From an uncultured Prevotella sp. (lineage in GTDB: Bacteria > Bacteroidota > Bacteroidia > Bacteroidales > Bacteroidaceae), in the NCBI GenBank assembly GCA_900551055.1, contig URUK01000019.1, positions 1 through 49,227 of the forward strand: a stretch of DNA of 49,227 bases, read 5' to 3'. Shown here piece after piece: positions 17,561 through 24,776 of this stretch. Each line of letters starts with the position of its first letter. Positions within the stretch are counted from its first letter, which is position 1. The notes under the pieces were generated by a model, which had not been told where the DNA came from, ran no database searches, and saw only the letters and a program-made list of their open reading frames with translations. The position numbers and the translations under genes were made by a program.

Positions 17561-17603
17561 TCCTTAACTTCATAACTCCTTAACTCCCAAAAATATAAAA
17601 ACA

Positions 17604-18797
17604 ATGAAAATTTTAGTCTTGAATTGCGGCAGCTCGTCCATTAAGTATGCGCTTTACAACATGGACGACAAGTCTGTCATGACGTCTGGCGGCGCGGAGC
17701 GCGTCGGCCTCGACGGAGCGTTTGTGAAAGTGAAGATGCCCGACGGCACGAAGAAAAAGGTGATGCACGACATTCCCGAGCACACGGAGGGAGTGAAGTT
17801 TATCTTCTCGCTGCTTACCGACCCCGAGATAGGAGTAATCAAAAGCCTTGATGAAATCGACGCGGTAGGCCACCGCATGGTGCACGGAGGCGAGAAGTTC
17901 AACAAGAGCGTGCTGCTTGACGACGAGGTCCTAAAGACCTTCGAGGAGTGCAGCGACCTCGCTCCGCTGCATAACCCGGCGAACCTCAAGGGTGTAAAGG
18001 CTGTCAGCGAGCTGATGCCAGGCCTTCCGCAGGTGGGCGTTTTCGACACGGCGTTCCATCAGACGATGCCCGCCCACTCGTATCTTTACGCCATTCCTTA
18101 CGAGCTTTACAAGAAGTACGGCGTGCGCCGCTATGGTTTCCACGGCACGAGCCACCGCTATGTGTCGCAGAGGGTTTGCGATTACCTCGGCGTAAAGTAT
18201 GAAGACAAGAGGATAATAACCTGCCACATCGGCAACGGAGGCAGTGTGGCAGCCGTCCAGAACGGCAAATGTGTTGACACGTCGATGGGCCTTACTCCGC
18301 TTGAAGGACTGATGATGGGCACCCGGAGTGGCGACATCGACGCCGGAGCGGTGACCTTCCTCGAGAAGAAACTCGGCCTTGACGCCGACGGTATGTCAAA
18401 CCTGCTTAACAAGAAGAGCGGCGTTCTCGGCATCACCGGCATCTCTTCAGACATGCGCGAGATAGATGACGCCGTTGCGGCAGGCAATGAAATGGCAAAG
18501 ATTGCACTCGACATGTACAACTACCGCATAAAGAAGTACGTCGGAGCTTACGCTGCCGCGATGGGCGGATGCGACATTATCGTGTTCACGGCGGGCGTAG
18601 GTGAGAACCAGTACCAGATGCGTGAGGCCGTATGCAGCGACATGGAATACATGGGAGTTAAGCTCGACGTGGAGAAGAACAAGACCATCCGCGGCGAGGA
18701 AGCCGTCATCTCCACCCCCGACTCGAAGGTTACGGTATGCGTAATCCCGACCGATGAAGAGCTGATGATTGCCACTGACACGATGAACCTGCTGTAA
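17604..18797 (+). CDS. ackA: Acetate kinase
   Basis: Transfers phosphate from acetyl phosphate to ADP, giving acetate and ATP. It is 397 residues, full length. N-terminal phosphate loop MKILVLNCGSSSIKYALY; the middle motifs VFDTAFHQTMPAHSYLYAIP and YGFHGTSHRYV, HIGNGGSVAAVQNGKCVDTSMG and GTRSGDIDAG are all diagnostic, and VFTAGVGENQ marks the C-terminal nucleotide site. It functions with pta upstream. The word-array arm ends 16 bases before the ATG, so either read-through from pta or a promoter hidden in the insert drives it; I found no consensus promoter in the insert. Confidence 0.98.
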   Translation: MKILVLNCGSSSIKYALYNMDDKSVMTSGGAERVGLDGAFVKVKMPDGTKKKVMHDIPEHTEGVKFIFSLLTDPEIGVIKSLDEIDAVGHRMVHGGEKFNKSVLLDDEVLKTFEECSDLAPLHNPANLKGVKAVSELMPGLPQVGVFDTAFHQTMPAHSYLYAIPYELYKKYGVRRYGFHGTSHRYVSQRVCDYLGVKYEDKRIITCHIGNGGSVAAVQNGKCVDTSMGLTPLEGLMMGTRSGDIDAGAVTFLEKKLGLDADGMSNLLNKKSGVLGITGISSDMREIDDAVAAGNEMAKIALDMYNYRIKKYVGAYAAAMGGCDIIVFTAGVGENQYQMREAVCSDMEYMGVKLDVEKNKTIRGEEAVISTPDSKVTVCVIPTDEELMIATDTMNLL

Positions 18798-18802
18798 TTT
18801 AA

Positions 18803-18975
18803 CGGTAAAAAGGTAAAAAAGTAAAAAGGTAAAAAAGCGCAGACGCATTTTATTTCGTCAATAGCCTTTTTTACCTTTTTACTTTTCTACCTTTTTACTT
18901 TTACTTTTCTGCTTTTTTACCTTTACTTTTCTGTCCGTTTATTTTTACCTTTTTACTTTTTCACCTTTTTACCTT
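18803..18975. repeat. Word-array hairpin with GGTAAAAA words between convergent genes
   Basis: Left arm 18803-18838: GGTAAAAA, GGTAAAAAA, GTAAAAA, GGTAAAAAA. The right side 18864-18975 holds about ten complementary words (TTTTTACC, TTTTTACTTT, TTTTCTACC), so it is expanded relative to the left. It separates ackA from the convergent lpxH-like gene and could act as a bidirectional terminator. Confidence 0.8.
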
Positions 18976-18979
18976 TAAT

Positions 18980-19747
18980 TTACAGTCTGCTTTCTCCCTC
19001 GACGTATTCTTCGAGGAACAGGTGTTCGCCGTCGAACACAACGTAGGTGAACTGCCATATCCAGTCGCCTATAATCATCATCCGCGTCTTGCGCGACAGC
19101 ATCAGGTCAAGCTCTATGTGGCGGTGACCGTAGATGAAATAGTCAACGTCCGGGTGGCTCTTCATGTACTGTTTGGTGTACTGCACAAGCTCCTCCTTGT
19201 CCTCGCCTTGGTACGGAGGCTCCTTTCCGTCGACGCGTTTCAGGCGGCTGTGCTTGGCCCATGTCATGCCGAACCATACGCCCCAGCGCGGGTGCAGGGC
19301 GCTGAACAGCCGCTGGCAGGTGCGGTTGTGGAACATGCGGCGTATGAAGTTGAACTTCGGGTCGTGGTCGCCAAGGCCGTCGCCGTGGGCCAGGTAGAAT
19401 ATCTTTCCGTATATTTCGGTCGTCTCGGGCTTAGTGTGCAGTATCACGCCGCACTCCTTTTCAAGGTAGTCATACGCCCAGATGTCGTGGTTGCCGGTAA
19501 AGAAATGCACCTCTACGCCCATGTCTGTCAGTTCGGACAGCTTGCCGAGGAAGCGCGTGTAGCCCTTGGGCACGACGTATTTGTATTCGTACCAGAAGTC
19601 GAACATGTCCCCCAGCAGGTACACTGCGGCTGCTTTTTCCTTTATGTCGTCGAGGAAACGCACGAGCCTGCGTTCCTGTGTGCGTGCGTGGTCGATTGCC
19701 CACGAGCCGAGGTGGGCGTCCGACAGTATGTAGATGTTCTTGTGCAT
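18980..19747 (-). CDS. lpxH: UDP-2,3-diacylglucosamine diphosphatase (LpxH-like metallophosphoesterase)
   Basis: Predicted to cleave UDP-2,3-diacylglucosamine to lipid X in lipid A synthesis, at the cytoplasmic face of the inner membrane. It is 255 residues from MHKNIYILSDAHLG, chosen because the longer frame would translate the adjacent hairpin repeat. The metallophosphoesterase metal ligands are seen in order: SDAHLG, LGDMFDFW, GNHDIW, HGDGLGDHD and YGHRH. The inserted helical cap (FNFIRRMFHNRTCQRLFSALHPRWG) is typical of LpxH-type enzymes. The family call is secure; the exact substrate is by homology. It is downstream of a DUF59 gene and separated from it by a mirrored hairpin, probably on the same transcript. 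Confidence 0.88.
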   Translation of the reverse strand: MHKNIYILSDAHLGSWAIDHARTQERRLVRFLDDIKEKAAAVYLLGDMFDFWYEYKYVVPKGYTRFLGKLSELTDMGVEVHFFTGNHDIWAYDYLEKECGVILHTKPETTEIYGKIFYLAHGDGLGDHDPKFNFIRRMFHNRTCQRLFSALHPRWGVWFGMTWAKHSRLKRVDGKEPPYQGEDKEELVQYTKQYMKSHPDVDYFIYGHRHIELDLMLSRKTRMMIIGDWIWQFTYVVFDGEHLFLEEYVEGESRL

Positions 19748-19763
19748 AGGCGTTGGATTATTG

Positions 19764-19892
19764 GTAGTTAAAGGAGTTAGAGTAGTTAAAGTAGTTAAAG
19801 TCGAATGTCTTGCAACTTGTTTACAGCATGAATTGAGCAGCAAAGCATTTGACTTTAACTACTTTAACTACTCTAACTCCTTTAACTACTTT
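19764..19892. repeat. Mirrored word-array hairpin, 9-base words
   Basis: Left arm 19764-19815: TAGTTAAAG, GAGTTAGAG, TAGTTAAAG, TAGTTAAAG, then TCGAATGTCTTGC. The right arm 19838-19892 mirrors every word including the variant GAGTTAGAG, with core TCAAATGCTTTGC. The loop is about 22 bases. It lies between the DUF59 gene and the lpxH-like gene. Confidence 0.92.
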
Positions 19893-19912
19893 GTTTCAAT
19901 TGTGGCCTGTCT

Positions 19913-20233
19913 TCAGTCAAACCCCAGTTCGAGCCTTGCCTCCTCGCTCAGCATGCTCTGGTCCCAGGCCGGTTCGAACACGAGGTTCACCGTGGCGGCC
20001 TTTACGCCGTCGAGCGCGTCAACCTTCTGCCTTACGTCCTCGAGGATGAAGTCTGCGGCGGGACAGGTCGGCGCGGTGAACGTCATGTCGATGTCAACCG
20101 TCGCGTCGTCTTTCACGTCAATCTTGTAAATCAGTCCCAAGTCGTAGATGTTGACCGGTATTTCCGGGTCGTAGACGGTCTTCAGCACGTCGACAATCCT
20201 TTCCTCTATTGCGGTTTTTTCTTCTTGTGTCAT
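19913..20233 (-). CDS. DUF59 (MIP18-like) Fe-S cluster assembly factor
   Basis: 106 residues, a single DUF59 domain, the family of SufT, PaaD and the eukaryotic MIP18 proteins, which help mature Fe-S proteins. Landmarks are LKTVYDPEIPVNIYDLGLIYKI near residue 17 and the conserved Cys in TFTAPTCPAADFI near residue 57, then VNLVFEPAWDQSMLSEEARLELGF, typical of the C-terminus. It is about 6.6 kb from sufS, so not in the suf operon. A consensus promoter lies about 90 bases upstream and the leader contains a 20-base palindrome. Confidence 0.92.
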   Translation of the reverse strand: MTQEEKTAIEERIVDVLKTVYDPEIPVNIYDLGLIYKIDVKDDATVDIDMTFTAPTCPAADFILEDVRQKVDALDGVKAATVNLVFEPAWDQSMLSEEARLELGFD

Positions 20234-20279
20234 AGCGTTGCCAGTGTTTGTCCTGATGTTTGTATAGCGGAAGATGGGT

Positions 20280-20299
20280 GCAAAGGGACGTCTCTTTGC
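20280..20299. repeat. 20-base near-palindrome in the leader of the DUF59 gene
   Basis: GCAAAGGGACGTCTCTTTGC: 18 of 20 positions are self-complementary and the remaining pair is a G-T type mismatch. It lies between the promoter at 20326-20357 and the start codon, where it could be an operator or an RNA hairpin. Confidence 0.6.
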
Positions 20300-20325
20300 C
20301 TTACCGCATCATATATTTCGTGCAA

Positions 20326-20357
20326 CAAAAATAATGAAAATCACGGGCACGCCCAAA
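20326..20357 (-). promoter_or_regulatory. Promoter of the DUF59-lpxH transcript
   Basis: On the minus strand TTTG (20357-20354), 20 bases, TATTTTTG (20333-20326): a full -33/-7 consensus match. Confidence 0.75.
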
Positions 20358-20459
20358 TTTATCCGCCCTTTTTTGCGGCATACGCCAAAGCCTCTTCCGC
20401 CGCCGCCTGCAAGGCGGCTTCTTGCCGCTTTGCAACTGCCTGATAATCAACGGCTTTGC

Positions 20460-20576
20460 AATATGCCGTGTTTTAGGCTGCAAAAGGTGGCCTTTTACGC
20501 GCTAAAACATGGCCTTTTGCAGGCCAAAAGGTGGCATATGGAAGCCCCTCCCCAACCCTCCCGAGGGTGGGAGCTT
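20460..20576. repeat. 22-base-period dyad array, four units, followed by a GC palindrome (B and C)
   Basis: Units start at 20460, 20482, 20504 and 20526 with cores AATATGCCGTGTTTT, AAAAGGTGGCCTTTT, AAAACATGGCCTTTT and AAAAGGTGGCATATG. It is preceded by GCCTGATAATCAACGGC. The last unit runs into a C block at 20541-20576 (CCCTCCCGAGGGTGGG). It lies in the 509-base gap between two divergent genes; the rest of the gap holds the two promoters and a small GCCGCC/GGCGGC stem at 20402-20418. Confidence 0.9.
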
Positions 20577-20647
20577 GATTTCATGCGTCTGTTTGACCGT
20601 AATAGGGGTTTCCGGTAATCGTCATTCAGCCTTTCGGCAGATATTAT

Positions 20648-20678
20648 TTTGTACTTCGGCGGATTTGCATTACCTTTG
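20648..20678 (+). promoter_or_regulatory. Promoter of the flavodoxin-ferredoxin gene
   Basis: TTTG at 20648-20651, 19 bases, TACCTTTG at 20671-20678. The leader of about 60 bases contains a 20-base tandem repeat. Confidence 0.8.
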
Positions 20679-20692
20679 TTTCACGAACAAGA

Positions 20693-20733
20693 TTTTCATT
20701 ATTTCAACAAAATTTTCATTATTTCAACAAAAA
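20693..20733 (+). repeat. 20-base direct repeat in a 5' leader
   Basis: ATTTTCATTATTTCAACAAA occurs twice in direct tandem, just downstream of the promoter at 20648-20678 and 10 bases before the start codon at 20743. Confidence 0.85.
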
Positions 20734-20742
20734 CAGTTCGCT

Positions 20743-21549
20743 ATGGACATAACAACCATTCATTCGGTGTACTTCAGTGCGACGTACACCACGCGCAAGG
20801 TGGTGCGCGAGATTGCGCGCGTTATCGGCTGCGAGACGGTGGAGCACGACGTTACCTGCGGCCTGCCGACGGCCATGACGCTTGTAGAGGGCGGCGGACA
20901 GCTGCTCGTTGCCGCCGCTCCAGTTTATGCAGGGCGCATTCCACGGCGCATGGCCGAGGCGTTGAGGATGTTCCGCGGAAGCGGCGTTCCGGCCATTGTG
21001 GTGTGCGTTTACGGCAACCGCGACTATGACGACGCGCTCGTCGAGCTACAGGATTGTGTCGAGTCGCAGGGCTTCAAGGCCGTTGCCGCAGCCGCATTTG
21101 TCGGCCGCCACTGCATATTCCCTGCCGTCGCAACCGACCGTCCCGATGCCGCCGACATGCAGAAGGCCGCCGACTTCGCCCGGCGTTGCGCCTCGCTGCT
21201 TGCCGGCACGCCCGACGTGGCCTCGCTGCCCGCGCTCAAGGTAAAGGGCAACCGTCCTTACAAGCAGGGCGGAGCGTCGACGTTCTGCCCCACGGGCGAC
21301 GCCTCGCTGTGTACGGGATGCCTCACCTGCGTGCGTCTTTGCCCTGCTGAAGCCATATCGGCGGCCGACCCCTGCGCCACGGATGCGGCGAAGTGCATGG
21401 CCTGCGGACGCTGCATTGTGGTGTGTCCGCACGGCGCACGCATGTTCCGCGGCGACGCTTACGCCGCTTTCGGCACGAAGTTTGTCGCCGCGTTTTCCGC
21501 AAGGAAAGAGCCTGAAATGTTTTTTGGGAAGGTTGATGGCGGCCTTTAA
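20743..21549 (+). CDS. EFR1-type flavodoxin-ferredoxin fusion protein
   Basis: 268 residues. The N-terminal half is flavodoxin-like: SVYFSATYTTRKVVREIA carries the FMN phosphate-binding loop, and AAPVYAGRIPRRMAEALR and VCVYGNRDYDDALVEL are typical of this subgroup. The C-terminal part has two 4Fe-4S motifs: C190, C193, C196 and C200 (CTGCLTCVRLCP), and C218, C221, C224 and C228 (CMACGRCIVVCP). It should carry electrons between FMN and Fe-S clusters in the cytoplasm; partners are unknown. The ATG at 20743 was chosen because the longer frame reads through repeat and promoter. Its stop codon overlaps the stop codon of the convergent GH2 gene by three bases. Confidence 0.93.
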   Translation: MDITTIHSVYFSATYTTRKVVREIARVIGCETVEHDVTCGLPTAMTLVEGGGQLLVAAAPVYAGRIPRRMAEALRMFRGSGVPAIVVCVYGNRDYDDALVELQDCVESQGFKAVAAAAFVGRHCIFPAVATDRPDAADMQKAADFARRCASLLAGTPDVASLPALKVKGNRPYKQGGASTFCPTGDASLCTGCLTCVRLCPAEAISAADPCATDAAKCMACGRCIVVCPHGARMFRGDAYAAFGTKFVAAFSARKEPEMFFGKVDGGL

Positions 21550-24461
21550 TCCACCGGCCCGTCCATCAGCAGGTCGTGTTCTTTCCGCTTTCCCTGCTGC
21601 CCTTTGCCCTTGTCGGGATTGACGTCTATGCCCATTGCCTTGAACAGCAGCTGCCAGAAGGCGGCGTACTCCTTTGCTTTCGGGCGGTAGTCGATTACCG
21701 AGAGGGCTATTGTCGCCTTGCCGTATGGGTATGTCAGCAGTGCCGCGCCTTCGGGTTTCTTCAGCTTTTCGTACAGCACCGTTTGCGCGCACTTCCAGTG
21801 TTCGGCGGCGTTGTTGAACAGACTCCAGTCGGTCCGCGCCGCTTTCAGCACCACCGTGCCCTTCGAGTCCTTGCCTGTGGCCAGTCCGTGTTTCATCACC
21901 CGGCGGTCGCCTTCCGCCTCGCTGAAGTACAGGTCGGGCAGTTCGAAATAGCGTCCCCATGCCGTCTGCCTGTCGACTTCAAGCGAAGTGCTCTGCCTGT
22001 CGGTAAGAGTCACCGTCTCGGGCAGCCATCCGCAGAGCGCCGGGCTTAGCTTTTCGCCTGTCCCCAAGGCCAGGAGCAGGCCGCCGCTGTTGCGGTTTTT
22101 CTCCATGACAGCCGCCATTCCGGCCATCTCTTCGGCTGTAACGGCGTCGGCGTCGACTATCCACAGGCGCGTGTCTTCAGGCTTCCCGGCCAGCGTTATG
22201 CCGCTCCGCGCGAGGAAATCCCTAAGCTCCGCGCTGCCGTTTCCTGCCAGATATGCAGTGCCGTAGGCCGTCTCCGGGAATGCCGGACGCTGCGGATGCT
22301 TCACTTCCTTGTACTCCGCCCACGTGCCGTTGCCTGTCACCGCCGCCTTGAGGGCGTTGAACATGGGCAGCGGTTTGTACAGAGGCAGCTCCGGGTCAAG
22401 CCCCGGATTGAACGTCGTTACATACGGAGGGATGCGCTCGTACTGGTAACCGGGCTTGCCTTCAACGTATGGTTTGCCTGCGAAAACGCCGTCGGTGAGG
22501 CGCGGCAGGCGGCTGAAGTCGTGGTAGCCGAGGTTCATGTGCTCCAAGCCGAACCAGCATACTTCCGACGGGGAGTAGTAAGCGAGGTATGGTTTGGCCA
22601 TCTGCTGCACGTTCTGATACACGTCGATGGCCAGCGCTTCGCTGCGTCCCTCGTATGAAAGGTAGGCCTTTTCGCCTACGAACGGGTACAGCTGCGCGGG
22701 CTTTCCGTAATAAGTCGCGCCCGACTCGCCTACAACCAGCGGCTTGCCTATGCCCTCCGGCAGGTCTTGCAGCCGCAGTCCGTGGGAGAAATGCTTGCTC
22801 CACACCGGCAGACGGCCTTCCATGTCGCGGTCGCCGTCAAGCGTAATGAAGTCTCGTGTGGGGTCGATGGCTTTCGCGCTGAGCGTCAGTTGCACGAGCT
22901 TGTCGTCCCATTTGGCGGCCATTTCCTTAGGAGGCTTGTTCAGAAGGGCGATGGCAAAGGTCTCGTTTCCTGCGCTCCAGCCTATCACCGAGGGGTGGTT
23001 TCTGTCGCGCATGATGAGCCTCCGCAGGTGTTCGTGCGCCCTTTCCCATGTCATGTCGTCCTCGAAGTTCAGGCGGATGGAGCTTCCGAAGAGGGCCGTT
23101 TCGTCCAAAACCATCAGTCCCATCTCGTCGGCCAGGTCGTAATATACCCTCGGCCACGGCTGCGCGTGCGGCCTTACGGCGTTTCCGCCGAAGTCTTTTA
23201 TCATCTTGTACCATGCGTATGCGAAGCGGCGCGAGCATATGTATGCGCTGAAGGGGTGTTGTATGTCGCCGAAACACTGTATCTTCTTGCCGTTAAGGCG
23301 GAACTCGTCGCCGACTATTTTGAGCTGTCTCCAGCCGAAGCGGGTGGCCTTGCAGTCAATGGTGCGCCCCTTCTTGTCCTTCAGTTGCAGCAGGAGTGTG
23401 TACAGGTTGGGCGTGTCCGGCGTCCAGAAAGCCAGCTCCCCGTTTACCGGCTGGCGTATGGTGAACGTGCGGCTTTGGCCTGCCGGGATTTTCATCTTTG
23501 GCGCATCGGGCACGGTGAGCGCGCTCTTGCCGAGGCTCCAGCTTGGCTCCGGGGCTGTAAGAACGTCGTTTCCGGCGTGGTTGAGCCACTCTTTCGCCTC
23601 GCCGCCTACGGTCACCGTCTGCGCCTTTGCCGACCTGTTGGTTACAGTCACTTCCATTACAAGCTCGCCCCTGTCGACCAATGGCTGCACGAATACGTCG
23701 TCCACGTATGTGGCAGGCATCGCCCAGAGGTACACGTCCTGCCATATTCCTATAAGGTTGTCGGTGTTCGAGCCGGGCGGATATGTCGCCGCCATCTTCG
23801 GATAGTCGGGATGCACCTTGTCGAACAGCTTGCTGTGGCGCACGCCTACAAGCAGTTCGTTGTCGCCGCCGGTGCTTACGGCGGCGGTGATGTCGGCCTC
23901 GAAGGGCAGGTGGGAGTCGAAGTTGCGGCACACCTCGCGTCCGTTTACCATCACAACGCAGTCGCCTGCCACGGCTTCGAAGTGCAGTACGATGCGTTTC
24001 CCGTCCCATTCACGGGGCACGTTGAACGTCCTTTTCAGCCAGCCCATGCGCACGTTGTTCCACCGTTCGGGGTAGCTGGGGAAGTAGACCGAGCTTGGCG
24101 TGTACGGGTTTTTCGTCCCCTCGCCGGTCTTGTAGCCGCGTCCCCAGTCGTTGACGTTGATTGGCGAGGGCACTTTCAGCCGTGTTTCCTCCCATCCGTC
24201 GGCGGTTGGCGGCGGCAGTTCGGGTGCCGTTCCCGTGCCGCTTTTCCATGATTGTGGCACGTCCTTGGGCTGAAGCAGCCAGTAACCGTTGAGGCAAATC
24301 TCCTCGCGGTACGGCTTTTCGTCCGGTGTTATGATGCCTTCTGCCGGCGAGAAGTCGCGCTTGAACACTGTCTGCTGGGCGTCGGCTGTGATGGCGAAGG
24401 CTGCCAATAGCAGTGCCGCCGCGCACTTGCTGGGTGTTGTAAGGTTATGTTTTGTTTGCAT
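21546..24461 (-). CDS. Secreted glycoside hydrolase family 2 enzyme
   Basis: 971 residues with an N-terminal signal peptide (AAALLLAAFAITADAQQ). Order: sugar-binding jelly roll (about 40-230, with GWLKRTFNVPREW and VMVNGREV), immunoglobulin-like domain (about 235-370), TIM barrel (about 375-700). The acid/base Glu is E500 in GWSAGNETF, and the likely nucleophile is E579 in VVGESGATY, 79 residues later as expected for GH2. The last 250 residues (from LAGNGSAELRDFLARSGITL) look like a glutamine-amidotransferase-like fold without the catalytic Cys. A beta-galactosidase-like activity is plausible; the sugar is not determinable. Probably co-transcribed with the second GH2 gene 315 bases upstream; that gap holds only repeats. 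It overlaps the 3' end of the convergent flavodoxin-ferredoxin gene by 4 bases. Confidence 0.93.
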   Translation of the reverse strand: MQTKHNLTTPSKCAAALLLAAFAITADAQQTVFKRDFSPAEGIITPDEKPYREEICLNGYWLLQPKDVPQSWKSGTGTAPELPPPTADGWEETRLKVPSPINVNDWGRGYKTGEGTKNPYTPSSVYFPSYPERWNNVRMGWLKRTFNVPREWDGKRIVLHFEAVAGDCVVMVNGREVCRNFDSHLPFEADITAAVSTGGDNELLVGVRHSKLFDKVHPDYPKMAATYPPGSNTDNLIGIWQDVYLWAMPATYVDDVFVQPLVDRGELVMEVTVTNRSAKAQTVTVGGEAKEWLNHAGNDVLTAPEPSWSLGKSALTVPDAPKMKIPAGQSRTFTIRQPVNGELAFWTPDTPNLYTLLLQLKDKKGRTIDCKATRFGWRQLKIVGDEFRLNGKKIQCFGDIQHPFSAYICSRRFAYAWYKMIKDFGGNAVRPHAQPWPRVYYDLADEMGLMVLDETALFGSSIRLNFEDDMTWERAHEHLRRLIMRDRNHPSVIGWSAGNETFAIALLNKPPKEMAAKWDDKLVQLTLSAKAIDPTRDFITLDGDRDMEGRLPVWSKHFSHGLRLQDLPEGIGKPLVVGESGATYYGKPAQLYPFVGEKAYLSYEGRSEALAIDVYQNVQQMAKPYLAYYSPSEVCWFGLEHMNLGYHDFSRLPRLTDGVFAGKPYVEGKPGYQYERIPPYVTTFNPGLDPELPLYKPLPMFNALKAAVTGNGTWAEYKEVKHPQRPAFPETAYGTAYLAGNGSAELRDFLARSGITLAGKPEDTRLWIVDADAVTAEEMAGMAAVMEKNRNSGGLLLALGTGEKLSPALCGWLPETVTLTDRQSTSLEVDRQTAWGRYFELPDLYFSEAEGDRRVMKHGLATGKDSKGTVVLKAARTDWSLFNNAAEHWKCAQTVLYEKLKKPEGAALLTYPYGKATIALSVIDYRPKAKEYAAFWQLLFKAMGIDVNPDKGKGQQGKRKEHDLLMDGPVD

Positions 24462-24499
24462 TGTGGTTTTCGTTTGTTAGATGTTTTCATGCTTTTGCC

Positions 24500-24610
24500 G
24501 AATAGGACAAATAAGACTGATAGGACTAATAAGGCCAATTGACAAGGGCATATTAAGCTCCCTCCCTTCGGGAGGGTTGGGGTGGGTGTCAGGTTGGGTT
24601 GGGGTGGGTC
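24500..24610. repeat. 9-base word array and GC palindrome between the GH2 genes (D and C)
   Basis: D words at 24500-24540: ATAGGACAA, ATAAGACTG, ATAGGACTA, ATAAGGCCA. Then CCCTCCCTTCGGGAGGG and repeated GGTTGGGGTGGGT to 24610. Together with the next array it fills most of the 315-base gap. Confidence 0.85.
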
Positions 24611-24613
24611 TTC

Positions 24614-24701
24614 AATATGCCACCTTTTGGCTTCCAAAAGGCCACCTTTTACAGCCTGAAAGGCCGTCTTTTAGGAGCTAAAAGACGGCCTTTTGCCAAC
24701 G
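24614..24701. repeat. 22-base-period dyad array, four units (architecture B)
   Basis: Units start at 24614, 24636, 24658 and 24680. Units 3 and 4 are reverse complements (GAAAGGCCGTCTTTT, AAAAGACGGCCTTTT). Confidence 0.9.
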
Positions 24702-24776
24702 CGCTGGCAGTCAACGGGTTACATGGAGATTTCTGGTTGATGGTTAGATGGTGTCCCCGCAGCTGCCGTCGCGCGT

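Larger units (their letters stand above)
16976..17591 (+). mobile_element. Candidate element: word-array inverted repeat enclosing a four-helix-bundle gene
   Basis: Left arm 16976-17018: GAGTTAAG, GAGTTAAG, AAGTAAAG, GAGTTAAG, then ACAATACCT. Right arm 17541-17588, on the minus strand: GAGTTAAG, GAGTTATG, AAGTTAAG, GAGTTAAG, ACAATACCTTTGCT. The arms match over about 43 bases with two differences. The gene at 17019 starts at the base after the left core. Two further partial copies of the right inner end precede it as a 66-base tandem repeat. Mobility is inferred from the arms, the low GC content of the gene and the many gene-less relatives in the window; no target-site duplication is evident. 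Confidence 0.5.

Noticed and set aside
16976..17591. Diversity-generating retroelement or retron around the Avd-like gene
   Set aside because: No reverse transcriptase, template repeat or variable-repeat target is in the window; only the four-helix-bundle protein resembles Avd.
16976..17591. 23S rRNA intervening sequence
   Set aside because: The family is known from there, but the flanks are pta and ackA and there is no rRNA sequence.
17019..18797. Frameshift or broken gene between pta and ackA
   Set aside because: Both enzymes are full length and the intervening gene is intact; it is an insertion between them rather than damage.
20274..20618. Open frame in the gap between the DUF59 and flavodoxin genes
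   Set aside because: It runs through a promoter, a 22-base-period array and a GC palindrome, and the translation is compositionally random.
22767..24251. 494-codon open frame antisense to the GH2 gene
   Set aside because: There are no motifs and no signal, and the complementary frame encodes a clear GH2 with both catalytic Glu residues.
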